A DNA stretch of 35,576 nt, taken from Methanobacteriota archaeon. GTDB lineage: Archaea > Thermoplasmatota > Poseidoniia > Poseidoniales > Poseidoniaceae. The first letter of the stretch is position 1, and the number at the start of each line of letters is the position of its first letter. The stretch spans positions 1-35,576 of the forward strand of contig PBHR01000017.1 of NCBI GenBank assembly GCA_002720275.1, in the 5' to 3' direction. Positions 26,725 through 35,576 of the stretch are shown piece after piece. A model generated the notes under the pieces. It was not told the DNA's origin and did not search any database. It saw nothing but the letters and a program-made list of their open reading frames with translations. The translations under genes and the position numbers were made by a program.

Positions 26725-29700
26725 ATGGAAAAATACGAACAAAAATTGTTTCAAGCGACTCAAGAATGTTATGATATTGCCACTAGAGAGCGTAAGAAAG
26801 GATTGGATTTTTCTTCTGAAATCGAAATACCCCGAGCAGAAGATTTAGCAGGAAGAACTGAAAAATTATTAGTTGATTATTTAGATGGTTTAGAAATAGC
26901 GGAAAAAATAAGAAAAACACTTGAAGAGACGAATAAAGATAGAGAAACAACGGCAATAAAAATGTCAATATACGTTGCTCAAACATTGTTAAAATTAGAA
27001 AAAGATAGAGAAACTTGTGCAGATGTAGCTTTGAGAGTCGGATTGGCGATTTTAACAGAGGCTGTACTAGTTGCCCCACTAGAAGGAATAGCTAGATCTA
27101 GAATATTGAATAATATTGATGGTAGCGAATTTCTTAGTATTTACTTCACAGGCCCAATTAGAGCAGCTGGAGGCACAGGTCAAGCATTAGCGGTATTGAT
27201 TGCAGATATGATTCGTAGAGAATTAGGGATTGGACGCTATGTGCCTACAACTCCAGAAGTTGAAAGGGTTAAGGAAGAATTTGGATTATATAGAATAGGT
27301 TTGCAATACAAGCCAACACCTGATGAAATAGATCGTATTGTTAGAGCCTGCCCGGTAATGATTAATGGCGAATCTACAGAAAGGGTAGAATGTGCTGGAT
27401 ATGCCAGAGTTCGTAATATTGATGATTCAAGAGTACGAGGAGGAGTATTATTAGTAATAGGCGAGGGATTATGCCTTAAAGCCCCTAAATTACGTAAACA
27501 TACTGAGAGATTAGGAGTTACTGGATGGGACTTCATAACAGAATTTGCGAATAGGTCATCTGGTTCTGGTGAAGTATCTTATTGGATAGATGATGGTCAA
27601 ATATGGTTGAGCAGCAATATTAATGAAACATTTATTCAAGAAGCTAAAAAAATAGAAGGAGTTTGGAATTCTAATAAAAATGCTTGGGGCTTTTCATTAG
27701 ATAAAGAAAAAGATATTTTGGCGATTGCTGAAAAAATATATGAGGTAAAACCAAAATTAAAATCCAAGAAAATAGAAAAAATTTGGAAATATATGAAAGA
27801 CATTATTGCAGGAAGACCAGTATTAGGTGATCCTTCAGCTCCAGGCGGTTTTAGATTAAGATATGGACGAAGTCGAAATTCAGGTTTAGCAGCAGGAGCA
27901 ATAAATCCAGTTAGTATGTATGCTTTGGACGATTTTTTAACAATAGGGACCCAAATGAAAATAGAAAGACCAGGAAAAGCAACAGCAATAACTCCTTGTG
28001 ATGAAATAGAGGGCCCTTGGTTATTATTAAATGATGGAAGATTTAGTAGAATCGATAAAGAATCTAAATGGCAAGAAGTAAAAAATGATGTTTTATCAAT
28101 ATGGGATGCAGGTGAAATATTACTTGGTTATGGTGAATTTTTGGAAAATAACAAATCATTAGTTCCAGCAGGATATGGAATGGATAGATGGGCTTCAGAA
28201 TTAATTAAAAATCTGAATACAGAAACTAAATTATCACTTTTTTCTAATATTATGGGAATATCAAGAACTGAATTACCAGATGGACTACCTACATTATTTT
28301 CAGCAGCGGGGCATATTTGGGCACATAAACTTCGTTCAATGAAACTAGATTGGAATCAAACAGTTAAAATTTCTAAGCAATTTAAGACTTCATTATGCCC
28401 TCCCTTCAATTTATGGTGGAAAGATTTACCACTTGAATGGATTTCTTCACTTGATAATTTGATGAAAGATGCGATTATAGAAAAAAATAATTTTGGTGGA
28501 AATTTTTTAAGATTCAAGGGGGCCTCAAAAAATTGGAATAAAGATAATATTCCAAAGGCTGGTTGTGATATTTCAGTTAATATAGTGCCTGGTCATTTAC
28601 ATAATATTAGTGAGTGTATTGATGGTAAAGAAGTTTTAGAAGATAATCACCGAATAATTCATGGAATTATTAAATCTAGTTTAATGGTTCTTGGTATTGA
28701 GCATTTACATGAAGATGAAGATATTCTAGCAATAAGTGGGTGGGAAGCGTTATTGGATGGTTTGGGTTATTCGACAGAAAATTTACAAGAATCAATTAAA
28801 CCAAGAAAGATATTGGATATTAATGAGCATTGTATAGAAAGAATTCGGCGCCTAAAAATTGCATATGAATTTGTTTCTAAAGAAGAGTTACGTTTGAGTG
28901 AATTAAATGAAAGAAAAAGAGTTGTAAAAATTAAGGCTGAGACAGAGGCTAGACAACAAGGGATGGGTATTTCTGAAACTGTTGAAATAGGGAAGAAAGC
29001 AATGTTTGAAATTAAAGATACAGGGCCAGAAGATTTTGATAAATTATCAAAAGCCGAGGCTTTGATTGAAGAACATGAACGCTTGAATTCATTATGGTTG
29101 GTTAAGAAATGTAGCCAATTAAGAATTGAAGATGGTGCAGGAACTAGAATTGGGTGTAGGATGGGACGACCTGAAAAAGCTGCTCCAAGGGAAATGAAAC
29201 CAGCCGCTCATGCCATATTTCCATTAGGCAATAATGGAGGACCTCAAAAATTAATGGGCGTGGCAGCATCTCAAGAAAATTTAAGAATAAATTTAGGTTC
29301 AAGAAAATGTAACATTTGTGGTGAATTATCTCCGTCTATAAAATGTACAAATATAGATTCTTCTGGCAATATTTGTAGGGGCTATACAATACAAATTGAA
29401 TCAGAAAAAATGACTAATAAATTTGCAAATAAGCGTAATATTTCGGTTAAAACAGTATATTTGAAAAGAGATTTAGAAAATGCAAGAATGAATTTAGGTC
29501 TAGAAAGATTACCTCCCAAAATTAAGGGTATGAAAGAATTGAGCACAAAAAGTAAGATACCGGAGCCATTAGAAAAAGGAATACTAAGGGCTAAATATAG
29601 TCTTCCAGTATTTAGAGATGGAACAATAAGATATGATATGAGTGATGTCCCACTAACACACTTTACTCCTTTAGAAGTTAATACGTCCTATGAAAAATTA

Positions 29701-30852
29701 GTAAAATTAGGATATACTCATGATATACATGGAATGCCTTTGAGTTCAAATAACCAATTAATAGAATTATTTCCACAAGATTTTGTAGTTAGTAAAAATT
29801 GTATTGAATTTTTAAATAGAGTTGCTAATTTTATTGATGATTTACTAGAGCGTTATTATGGTACAGAGAAATTTTATTGCATTAATGATCTTGAAGATTT
29901 AGTTGGCCAATTAATAATTGGACTAGCTCCACACACTAGTGGCGGTGTATTGGGGAGGATTATTGGTTGGTCTGATACTTCTGGAGGTTATGCACACCCA
30001 TTATTTCATGCCGCAAAAAGAAGAAATTGTGATGGGGATGAAGATTGTATTATGTTGTTGATGGATGGCTTACTTAATTTTTCAAGACAATTATTACCCA
30101 ATAGAAGAGGGGGTTTAATGGATGCACCTCTTGTTCTAACAACACGATTAAATCCCTTTGAAATTGATAAAGAGGCATTGAATGTAGATGCAGCATGGAA
30201 TTATTCATCCGAATTTTACGAAGCAGCAGATAAAATGTACCATCCTAAAGAATTAGAGGAAACAATGGGGACAATTACTTCACGTTTAAAAGAAGGACAA
30301 TTTGTTGCACTTCGCGGTTTGGGATTTACACATGGGACTGAAAATATTTCTAATGGACCAGAACTTTCATCTTATAAGACACTGGAAACAATGAAAGATA
30401 AAATGAATGGGCAATTAGCACTAGGCCATCGATTAAGATCTGTTGATGTTAGTAGAGTAGCATCTACTGTTGTAAGGTCTCATTTTTTACCAGATTTAAG
30501 AGGCAACCTTCTTGCCTTCACACGTCAAAAAGTTCGTTGTACTAAGTGCGGCCATTCTTATAGACGTATGCCATTAGCTGGTAAATGTATTTCCAAAGTA
30601 AGATTCGAGGGGCAAGGATTAGGAAAACATAGTCTTGGTAATATGGCAAAACAACAATTTTGTGGAGGTAGCCTTGCATTAACAGTATCACAGGGTGCAG
30701 TTAGAAAATATATTGAAATAACTAAACACGTAATTGAAACTTATGGAGTAGACCATTATACAAAACAAAATGTGGAATGGCTTGTATCAAGTACAGATTC
30801 ATTATTTAATAATGATAAATCTAAACAATTATCTCTTTCAGACTTTTTTTAA
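26725..30852 (+). CDS. polC: DNA polymerase II (PolD) large subunit DP2
   Basis: IYFTGPIRAAGGTGQALAVLIADMIRRELGIGRY, GCRMGRPEKAAPREMKPAAHAIFPLG, RRNCDGDEDCIMLLMDGLLNFSRQLLP. Start uncertain (ATG 26725, GTG 26683 or TTG 26635). Confidence 0.97.
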   Translation: MEKYEQKLFQATQECYDIATRERKKGLDFSSEIEIPRAEDLAGRTEKLLVDYLDGLEIAEKIRKTLEETNKDRETTAIKMSIYVAQTLLKLEKDRETCADVALRVGLAILTEAVLVAPLEGIARSRILNNIDGSEFLSIYFTGPIRAAGGTGQALAVLIADMIRRELGIGRYVPTTPEVERVKEEFGLYRIGLQYKPTPDEIDRIVRACPVMINGESTERVECAGYARVRNIDDSRVRGGVLLVIGEGLCLKAPKLRKHTERLGVTGWDFITEFANRSSGSGEVSYWIDDGQIWLSSNINETFIQEAKKIEGVWNSNKNAWGFSLDKEKDILAIAEKIYEVKPKLKSKKIEKIWKYMKDIIAGRPVLGDPSAPGGFRLRYGRSRNSGLAAGAINPVSMYALDDFLTIGTQMKIERPGKATAITPCDEIEGPWLLLNDGRFSRIDKESKWQEVKNDVLSIWDAGEILLGYGEFLENNKSLVPAGYGMDRWASELIKNLNTETKLSLFSNIMGISRTELPDGLPTLFSAAGHIWAHKLRSMKLDWNQTVKISKQFKTSLCPPFNLWWKDLPLEWISSLDNLMKDAIIEKNNFGGNFLRFKGASKNWNKDNIPKAGCDISVNIVPGHLHNISECIDGKEVLEDNHRIIHGIIKSSLMVLGIEHLHEDEDILAISGWEALLDGLGYSTENLQESIKPRKILDINEHCIERIRRLKIAYEFVSKEELRLSELNERKRVVKIKAETEARQQGMGISETVEIGKKAMFEIKDTGPEDFDKLSKAEALIEEHERLNSLWLVKKCSQLRIEDGAGTRIGCRMGRPEKAAPREMKPAAHAIFPLGNNGGPQKLMGVAASQENLRINLGSRKCNICGELSPSIKCTNIDSSGNICRGYTIQIESEKMTNKFANKRNISVKTVYLKRDLENARMNLGLERLPPKIKGMKELSTKSKIPEPLEKGILRAKYSLPVFRDGTIRYDMSDVPLTHFTPLEVNTSYEKLVKLGYTHDIHGMPLSSNNQLIELFPQDFVVSKNCIEFLNRVANFIDDLLERYYGTEKFYCINDLEDLVGQLIIGLAPHTSGGVLGRIIGWSDTSGGYAHPLFHAAKRRNCDGDEDCIMLLMDGLLNFSRQLLPNRRGGLMDAPLVLTTRLNPFEIDKEALNVDAAWNYSSEFYEAADKMYHPKELEETMGTITSRLKEGQFVALRGLGFTHGTENISNGPELSSYKTLETMKDKMNGQLALGHRLRSVDVSRVASTVVRSHFLPDLRGNLLAFTRQKVRCTKCGHSYRRMPLAGKCISKVRFEGQGLGKHSLGNMAKQQFCGGSLALTVSQGAVRKYIEITKHVIETYGVDHYTKQNVEWLVSSTDSLFNNDKSKQLSLSDFF

Positions 30853-30864
30853 ATTCATGTGTAA

Positions 30865-30874
30865 TTTATAAATA
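30865..30874 (+). promoter_or_regulatory. Candidate TATA box (TTTATAAATA) for the cold-shock gene
   Basis: Canonical archaeal-type TATA sequence 70 bp upstream of ATG 30945, in the gap after DP2. Confidence 0.45.
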
Positions 30875-30944
30875 GGTAAAAAACTAATTTAGAAGTAATT
30901 GTAATAGGATATAATCAAGTACTTTGTTTGGCCCGCTGTTAAAT

Positions 30945-31145
30945 ATGGCACGTGGAGTGGTAAAGTGGTTTAACTTTAAGAAAGGATACGGATTTATTGA
31001 ACAAGAAGAAGGTTCAGATTTATTTGTACATACATCTCAAGTAGATGGATCCATCAGAGATGGAGATTCTGTTGAATTTGAGGTAGGAGAGGGCCCAAAA
31101 GGCCCAAACGCAATTAATGTTAAGAAAATTGAAGAAGAAGAATAA
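30945..31145 (+). CDS. Cold-shock domain protein
   Basis: MARGVVKWFNFKKGYGFIEQEEGSDLFVHTSQV; RNP1 KGYGFIE and RNP2 DLFVH. Confidence 0.95.
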   Translation: MARGVVKWFNFKKGYGFIEQEEGSDLFVHTSQVDGSIRDGDSVEFEVGEGPKGPNAINVKKIEEEE

Positions 31146-31159
31146 TCGTTTTTTAAAGG

Positions 31160-31912
31160 TTATTTTTCATTATTTTCACTAAGTGTGGCCCACCACGGGA
31201 GTGAGGTATTCTTAGGTGCTGCAATGATATTGCCACTTTTTTTAGCCATGCTTCTTGTAAGTTTTTCATAAAAGAGATCTGCGAGCTCTCTTGCATTATT
31301 TTGTGGCATTTGTAATTCATATGCTAATTGCTCAACATCTATTTTTTCTCTTGGATTTTTAAATACAGAATGAACTAATTGGCGCTCTTCATAATTTTCA
31401 TAATCATTTTCTATGGTAGGAGACGCTTTATTTTTTATATGTTGATGTAATGCAATTAAAGCATCTCTTTGGCTGTCTAATTTATCTAATGATTCTTCAA
31501 GATCACTCAAAAGAAAAATAGCCTCATCAATGCCAATTCTTTTCCTTCCTGAAAGGTTTTCTGCAATTTTTTTAGAATTATTTGGTAAACGATTACTAAG
31601 TCTCATTGGTCCACCTTTTGGCAATTGTCTTTTTTCTAATTTAAATAGATCTGGCCCTAAATCTATTCTAATGCTAAAAGATTTTTGAACAGAATAAATT
31701 CTTTTTGCAGGCCCCTTTGAGCTTGGTATTTTTTCAGATTGTACCATACCAGCTTTTTCTAATAATGTTAGATGTTTAGTAATGGCTTGTTGTGAAACAC
31801 CAATTTGGTCTGCCAATTGATATGCATAATGTGGCTCTGTAACAAGGCGTTGAAGAATCTCTCTTCTGGCTTTATTTTCTAATAAAGATAACATCTCATC
31901 TACGTCATTCAC
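31160..31912 (-). CDS. ArsR-like winged-helix transcriptional regulator
   Basis: LLENKARREILQRLVTEPHYAYQLADQIGVSQQAITKHLTLLEKAGMVQSEK. Confidence 0.85.
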   Translation of the reverse strand: MNDVDEMLSLLENKARREILQRLVTEPHYAYQLADQIGVSQQAITKHLTLLEKAGMVQSEKIPSSKGPAKRIYSVQKSFSIRIDLGPDLFKLEKRQLPKGGPMRLSNRLPNNSKKIAENLSGRKRIGIDEAIFLLSDLEESLDKLDSQRDALIALHQHIKNKASPTIENDYENYEERQLVHSVFKNPREKIDVEQLAYELQMPQNNARELADLFYEKLTRSMAKKSGNIIAAPKNTSLPWWATLSENNEK

Positions 31913-31928
31913 TAGTAAACCCGAAGTT

Positions 31929-31946
31929 ACCTAGAAGGTGCTAGGT
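31929..31946. promoter_or_regulatory. Inverted repeat ACCTAG-N6-CTAGGT upstream of the ArsR-like gene; candidate operator
   Basis: Perfect 6-bp dyad in the 56-bp gap, 17 nt upstream of the ATG at 31912. Confidence 0.35.
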
Positions 31947-31968
31947 TAAAAACCACACGAATGAATTT

Positions 31969-32844
31969 TTACCCATCCCATTCTTTCCAGCGTTCATTAT
32001 TTTCCTCGTCAGTTTCTGTTTTTGTAATAAAATCATTACTTTCTTTGACAATACTCATTTCTTTTTTAATGGTAACTCCATCTGGCCTATCTATAAATGG
32101 GGCAGGAATAGAATCTTTTTCCCTTTCTTTTTGTATTTCTTCTTTTAATTCCTTTTTCATGTTTTCATTACCGTGGATTGCACGATATAATTCATCACTA
32201 TTCGGGATTCTATTTTGAAGTTGATTTAATTCTGCATGTATTGAATTTTCTTCATCTTCCCTAATAAATTTAATATTCATTGCTTTTGGATTTGGTCTAT
32301 TTATTACAAACCAGATAATAATAACGGGAACCAAACATAATGATGTTAAACAACTTAATACAGATCCGATAAATATATCATTTTCCAAGATAGATTCAAT
32401 AATTTCACTTTCATTTACTAACCATATTTTTTGTTCTGCTGAATTTTGTATTTCGATATTTTTTTCTTCAAGCAAAAGCCAACTTGAGACACCATCGTAT
32501 GTTTCTCCATTTTCAGAGAATAATGATACAAATATTGAGGTGCTGTTTGGTTTTATTTCATTACCTAATTCATCAATTATTAAAATTTTATTTTTGTTAA
32601 AACCATTCGAATCAGATTTTACATAAACAGTGTAAATATTTTGAGGATATAGAGTTACAGAACCAGATTCATTACTCCCTAATTCAATCATATGTTTTTT
32701 TTCGGGATTTGCCAAAGTTTCTAAACCAGCAGACTCACTTGTAAATCCAACAATTGGAATAATTATAAAAAATATAAAACTAATTAGTAATATTTTAGTG
32801 GTTTTATATGACCATGTTGATGGTTGTTTTGACATTTCGCCCAT
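31969..32844 (-). CDS. Hypothetical membrane protein, two TM segments with charged C-terminal tail
   Basis: Hydrophobic ILLISFIFFIIIPIVGF near the N-terminus and VLSCLTSLCLVPVIIIWFVI internally; same strand as top6A. Confidence 0.6.
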   Translation of the reverse strand: MGEMSKQPSTWSYKTTKILLISFIFFIIIPIVGFTSESAGLETLANPEKKHMIELGSNESGSVTLYPQNIYTVYVKSDSNGFNKNKILIIDELGNEIKPNSTSIFVSLFSENGETYDGVSSWLLLEEKNIEIQNSAEQKIWLVNESEIIESILENDIFIGSVLSCLTSLCLVPVIIIWFVINRPNPKAMNIKFIREDEENSIHAELNQLQNRIPNSDELYRAIHGNENMKKELKEEIQKEREKDSIPAPFIDRPDGVTIKKEMSIVKESNDFITKTETDEENNERWKEWDG

Positions 32845-32868
32845 ATTTATCCAAGTTGTGTTTTTTTA

Positions 32869-33966
32869 TCAAGCCAATCCTAATTCTGCTAATTTTTCGG
32901 GCAAATATGTATCAGTTACGAAATCTAAACCATATTTTGCTAAAGATTGTTGTTCAGCCTTTTTCCCAAGTTTTAGCATTGTATTAATTTGTTCTTGCCA
33001 ATAACCGTCTGAAAATCGAGGGTCGCTTAATTCTGATTTTAAAGCCTCTACATCTTTACTTGTTAAATCATCCGAAGGCAAGTCGTATGCAATAATATCG
33101 TCTGCTGTAACTCCTAGATATGTGGCACTTGGAGTCGCTAAATATTCTGATATATGTGCAGTTTTAATAGCGCCGTAAGCAATGGATCCAAATATTCTAA
33201 ATGACCAAGGGTCTCCGTCAGCAAATACTACTACTGGTAGATTCCATTCTTCATTCATTCGTTTTAAAATCCTCCTAGTTGATCTCGCGGGCTGCCCCTT
33301 TAAATGTACTAATCCACAACGGAATTCTTCATCAAATCCATTTTCAATCAATCTATCAAACATACCACCAGTTTCTATTGCCATTATAAAATCAATATCG
33401 TGGTCTAATAGTTGTATTTTTTCTTCTTCTACATTGTATGGAACGCCGTATCCCGAATCACCAACATCATCTCTTGCATTAATTTTCATCCATTCTCCTC
33501 TTCTATTTAATTCATTAATTGTTAAATTTCCAATAATTCGAGATCCATCTTCTTCTGGCCTCAATCTAAAATCTTCTCTCATTGAAGAGGTAATAATTTC
33601 TAAATCTTCAGCTAAATTATTTGATTCATTTTGAGTTGAAAATTTTCCGTGTCCCCACGCTTCAGAAATATAGTACATTTCTCTTAATGTTGATGATTTA
33701 CCATTTTCAATCATTTCATCAATAAATTCTACCATGTGTAGTGCACGTAGAAGATTTTTTGCGCTTCCAAGACTAGAGGCATCTCTTGTCGACCTTTTTT
33801 TCCCATATTTGTAGACACCTAACTTTTTATCAAAATCAATATTTAATTTGGTTCTAACTGGTAAAGTCATTGTAGGTGTTTCACCTTTCTCTAATTTTGT
33901 ATACATCTCATTAACAATTTGATGTAATGCCTCTTTTGTTTCTCCATCTTCTCTTCTTCTACTCAT
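32869..33966 (-). CDS. top6A: DNA topoisomerase VI subunit A (Spo11-like)
   Basis: [15 protein letters not shown] (catalytic Tyr region), [39 protein letters not shown]. Confidence 0.97.
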   Translation of the reverse strand: MSRRREDGETKEALHQIVNEMYTKLEKGETPTMTLPVRTKLNIDFDKKLGVYKYGKKRSTRDASSLGSAKNLLRALHMVEFIDEMIENGKSSTLREMYYISEAWGHGKFSTQNESNNLAEDLEIITSSMREDFRLRPEEDGSRIIGNLTINELNRRGEWMKINARDDVGDSGYGVPYNVEEEKIQLLDHDIDFIMAIETGGMFDRLIENGFDEEFRCGLVHLKGQPARSTRRILKRMNEEWNLPVVVFADGDPWSFRIFGSIAYGAIKTAHISEYLATPSATYLGVTADDIIAYDLPSDDLTSKDVEALKSELSDPRFSDGYWQEQINTMLKLGKKAEQQSLAKYGLDFVTDTYLPEKLAELGLA

Positions 33967-35576
33967 TCTTCATCACCTTCCTCAAATAATTTTGTTTGAA
34001 TACTTTCTTTTTGAACATCATTTGTGTTGATATTGGATATTTCTGCTCTTGATGCAACATTACTAATCGTTTCATCAATCTCATTTTCAATACCCAAATC
34101 TTCATCAAGTTCTTCAGAATTTTGTTTTTTCATTTCTTCTAGTATCTTTTCATCAAGCTTACTCGCACCAATTACTTCTGCTGAACCTCGATAGAATACT
34201 TCTGTTTCAGTCCAATCACCTTTTTCTAAATTATCTAAACCAAATTCAATAATAGCTCGTTCACCAGTTTGCAACGTTTCAATTTTCCATGCCCATAAAC
34301 CTGTAGTCTCTTTTCTTCCACCTCTTTGATTATCTATCATGATGGCCCCTTGCTTTTCTGGCCAATTCATTAGAATTGTATATGATCTTGGACGCGCAGT
34401 ATAATTGTATAAAGTACCTTTAACCTTTGTTGTTTTTGTTTCCTTATCCCAAACAGTACTTTGCTCAAAAATCACAGCATTCATAATTTTTGAAATAGTC
34501 CTTGAAAGTTCTGGAATTGGTTTATCTAATAATGATGATGCTTTTTCAGCAATTGCCGGAAGGATATCATTAACCAAGTCAAATTTTTCTTGAGCTTTAG
34601 CCATTTTCTTTTTCTTTTTCATGTGCCGTCTTAAATTTCGGCCTACTTCTAATAATGATTTTCTAATTTCTTGTAGCACATCTTCATTAGACGCAACAGC
34701 TTCTTTTGCTTCACTTGTAAATTGTACATTTGTGCTAGCAAGATGAACTAGAATTGTTGCAGGACCTTTTGGTACACCTTTCCCTCCTGATTGTTCTAAT
34801 CCATATTGTCTCCAATCTACCGATGAAATCGCTTGAGTTAGTAAACAACCACCTTGTTGGTACATTAAAGGAACACGATTTGCAAACCTTAGCAATTGTA
34901 CTTGTTGATCAGAAGGTATGCTACCTCCAAAAATCAATCCCACTTCTATTTGGTAAGGATTTCCAGAAGTTACTCGCGGACTCCTAGTTAATGTAGTAAC
35001 AAATTTAGAATCAATCGTTTTTGAAAGCCCTTTTTTAATTAATAAATCTTCAATTGGAGATAAACAATTTGTTGGAGGTGGTAAAAATTTAACATTTGCA
35101 CAAGCATCAAGTAAATTGTTGATTTGCTCCGTCTTCAATAATTTAGGTTTAGCGCCATCAGAAAGTCCCGCTTTAGTGCACACCTCTTTTGCAGCACGTG
35201 AAGAAACTCCACTGAAATTCTGCCTCAAAAAAGATGTAAGCTTCCTTTCATCAGAATCTTTTAGCATGCGTTGAAGTTGACCAAGGTGGATTCCATGGGG
35301 GTGAGGTTTGATAGAGTTGACAGCTTTAGGTAAGTTACGAGTTGCCCGCTTCCAAAATTCATCAATTTCTGTTTCACCTTCAGAGTTAATATATTTGAAT
35401 CTAATATTTGCATGTGGATTAACTATTGATGTCATTTTTAGGTATTGGCCAATTGATTGATTACCTCTTTGAAATTTTGCCTTCATCTCCGTTTTAATCA
35501 TAAGGCCATGCTCAATAATTTCATCATTTTCAGTCCAAATTACCCGTTCCTGACGATATTTTACCGCTTTATTTTT
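33963..35576 (-). CDS. top6B: DNA topoisomerase VI subunit B, 5' part beyond the window edge
   Basis: KMTSIVNPHANIRF, IKPHPHGIHLGQLQRML, FANRVPLMYQQGGCLLTQAI. Frame stays open from 35501 to 35576 (KNKAVKYRQERVIWTENDEIIEHGL), so the ORF-track Met is internal. Confidence 0.96.
   Translation of the reverse strand, partial: KNKAVKYRQERVIWTENDEIIEHGLMIKTEMKAKFQRGNQSIGQYLKMTSIVNPHANIRFKYINSEGETEIDEFWKRATRNLPKAVNSIKPHPHGIHLGQLQRMLKDSDERKLTSFLRQNFSGVSSRAAKEVCTKAGLSDGAKPKLLKTEQINNLLDACANVKFLPPPTNCLSPIEDLLIKKGLSKTIDSKFVTTLTRSPRVTSGNPYQIEVGLIFGGSIPSDQQVQLLRFANRVPLMYQQGGCLLTQAISSVDWRQYGLEQSGGKGVPKGPATILVHLASTNVQFTSEAKEAVASNEDVLQEIRKSLLEVGRNLRRHMKKKKKMAKAQEKFDLVNDILPAIAEKASSLLDKPIPELSRTISKIMNAVIFEQSTVWDKETKTTKVKGTLYNYTARPRSYTILMNWPEKQGAIMIDNQRGGRKETTGLWAWKIETLQTGERAIIEFGLDNLEKGDWTETEVFYRGSAEVIGASKLDEKILEEMKKQNSEELDEDLGIENEIDETISNVASRAEISNINTNDVQKESIQTKLFEEGDEE

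Noticed and set aside
26783-27079. 98-aa Leu/Phe-rich ORF antisense to DP2
   Set aside because: Composition is that expected antisense to Lys/Glu-rich coding sequence; not a real membrane protein.
26725-30852. Intein in DP2
   Set aside because: Inteins are known in archaeal DP2, but the conserved motifs run continuously with no intein splice blocks or large insertion seen.
1-35576. CRISPR array, IS element, prophage or integrative element
   Set aside because: No regularly spaced repeats, transposase, integrase or tRNA-attachment structure seen; gene content is mostly core chromosomal.

Overview
AT-rich archaeal chromosomal segment, most like a marine Thermoplasmatota/Poseidoniales (Marine Group II/III) genome. 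The taxonomy is inferred from gene content only. Archaeal informational genes dominate: DNA polymerase D large subunit (DP2), topoisomerase VI A and B, the rpsM-rpsD-rpsK-rpoD cluster, and type-2 methionine aminopeptidase. They are mixed with bacterial-looking genes: a bacterial-type LeuRS, a BolA/CGFS-glutaredoxin pair, and a long-chain acyl-CoA synthetase with a membrane acyltransferase. I saw no rRNA, CRISPR, IS element or convincing tRNA. The most unusual part is about 1.8-5.0 kb. It holds two type IV pilin-like genes with a 34-residue identical N-terminal region despite many synonymous differences. The second pilin carries a ~526-aa cysteine-free insertion (possibly a beta-propeller) exactly between its first and second mature cysteines. 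Each gene is followed by a matching 13-bp hairpin with a TGAG loop and a T-tract, and an unexplained GC-rich stem structure lies upstream. Other notable items are a CDIN1/C15orf41-like TPD-motif nuclease, a minimal wHTH-STAND NTPase beside an MBL hydrolase, and a G-rich structured leader before the ribosomal operon. All family calls were made by eye from motifs; no database search was run.
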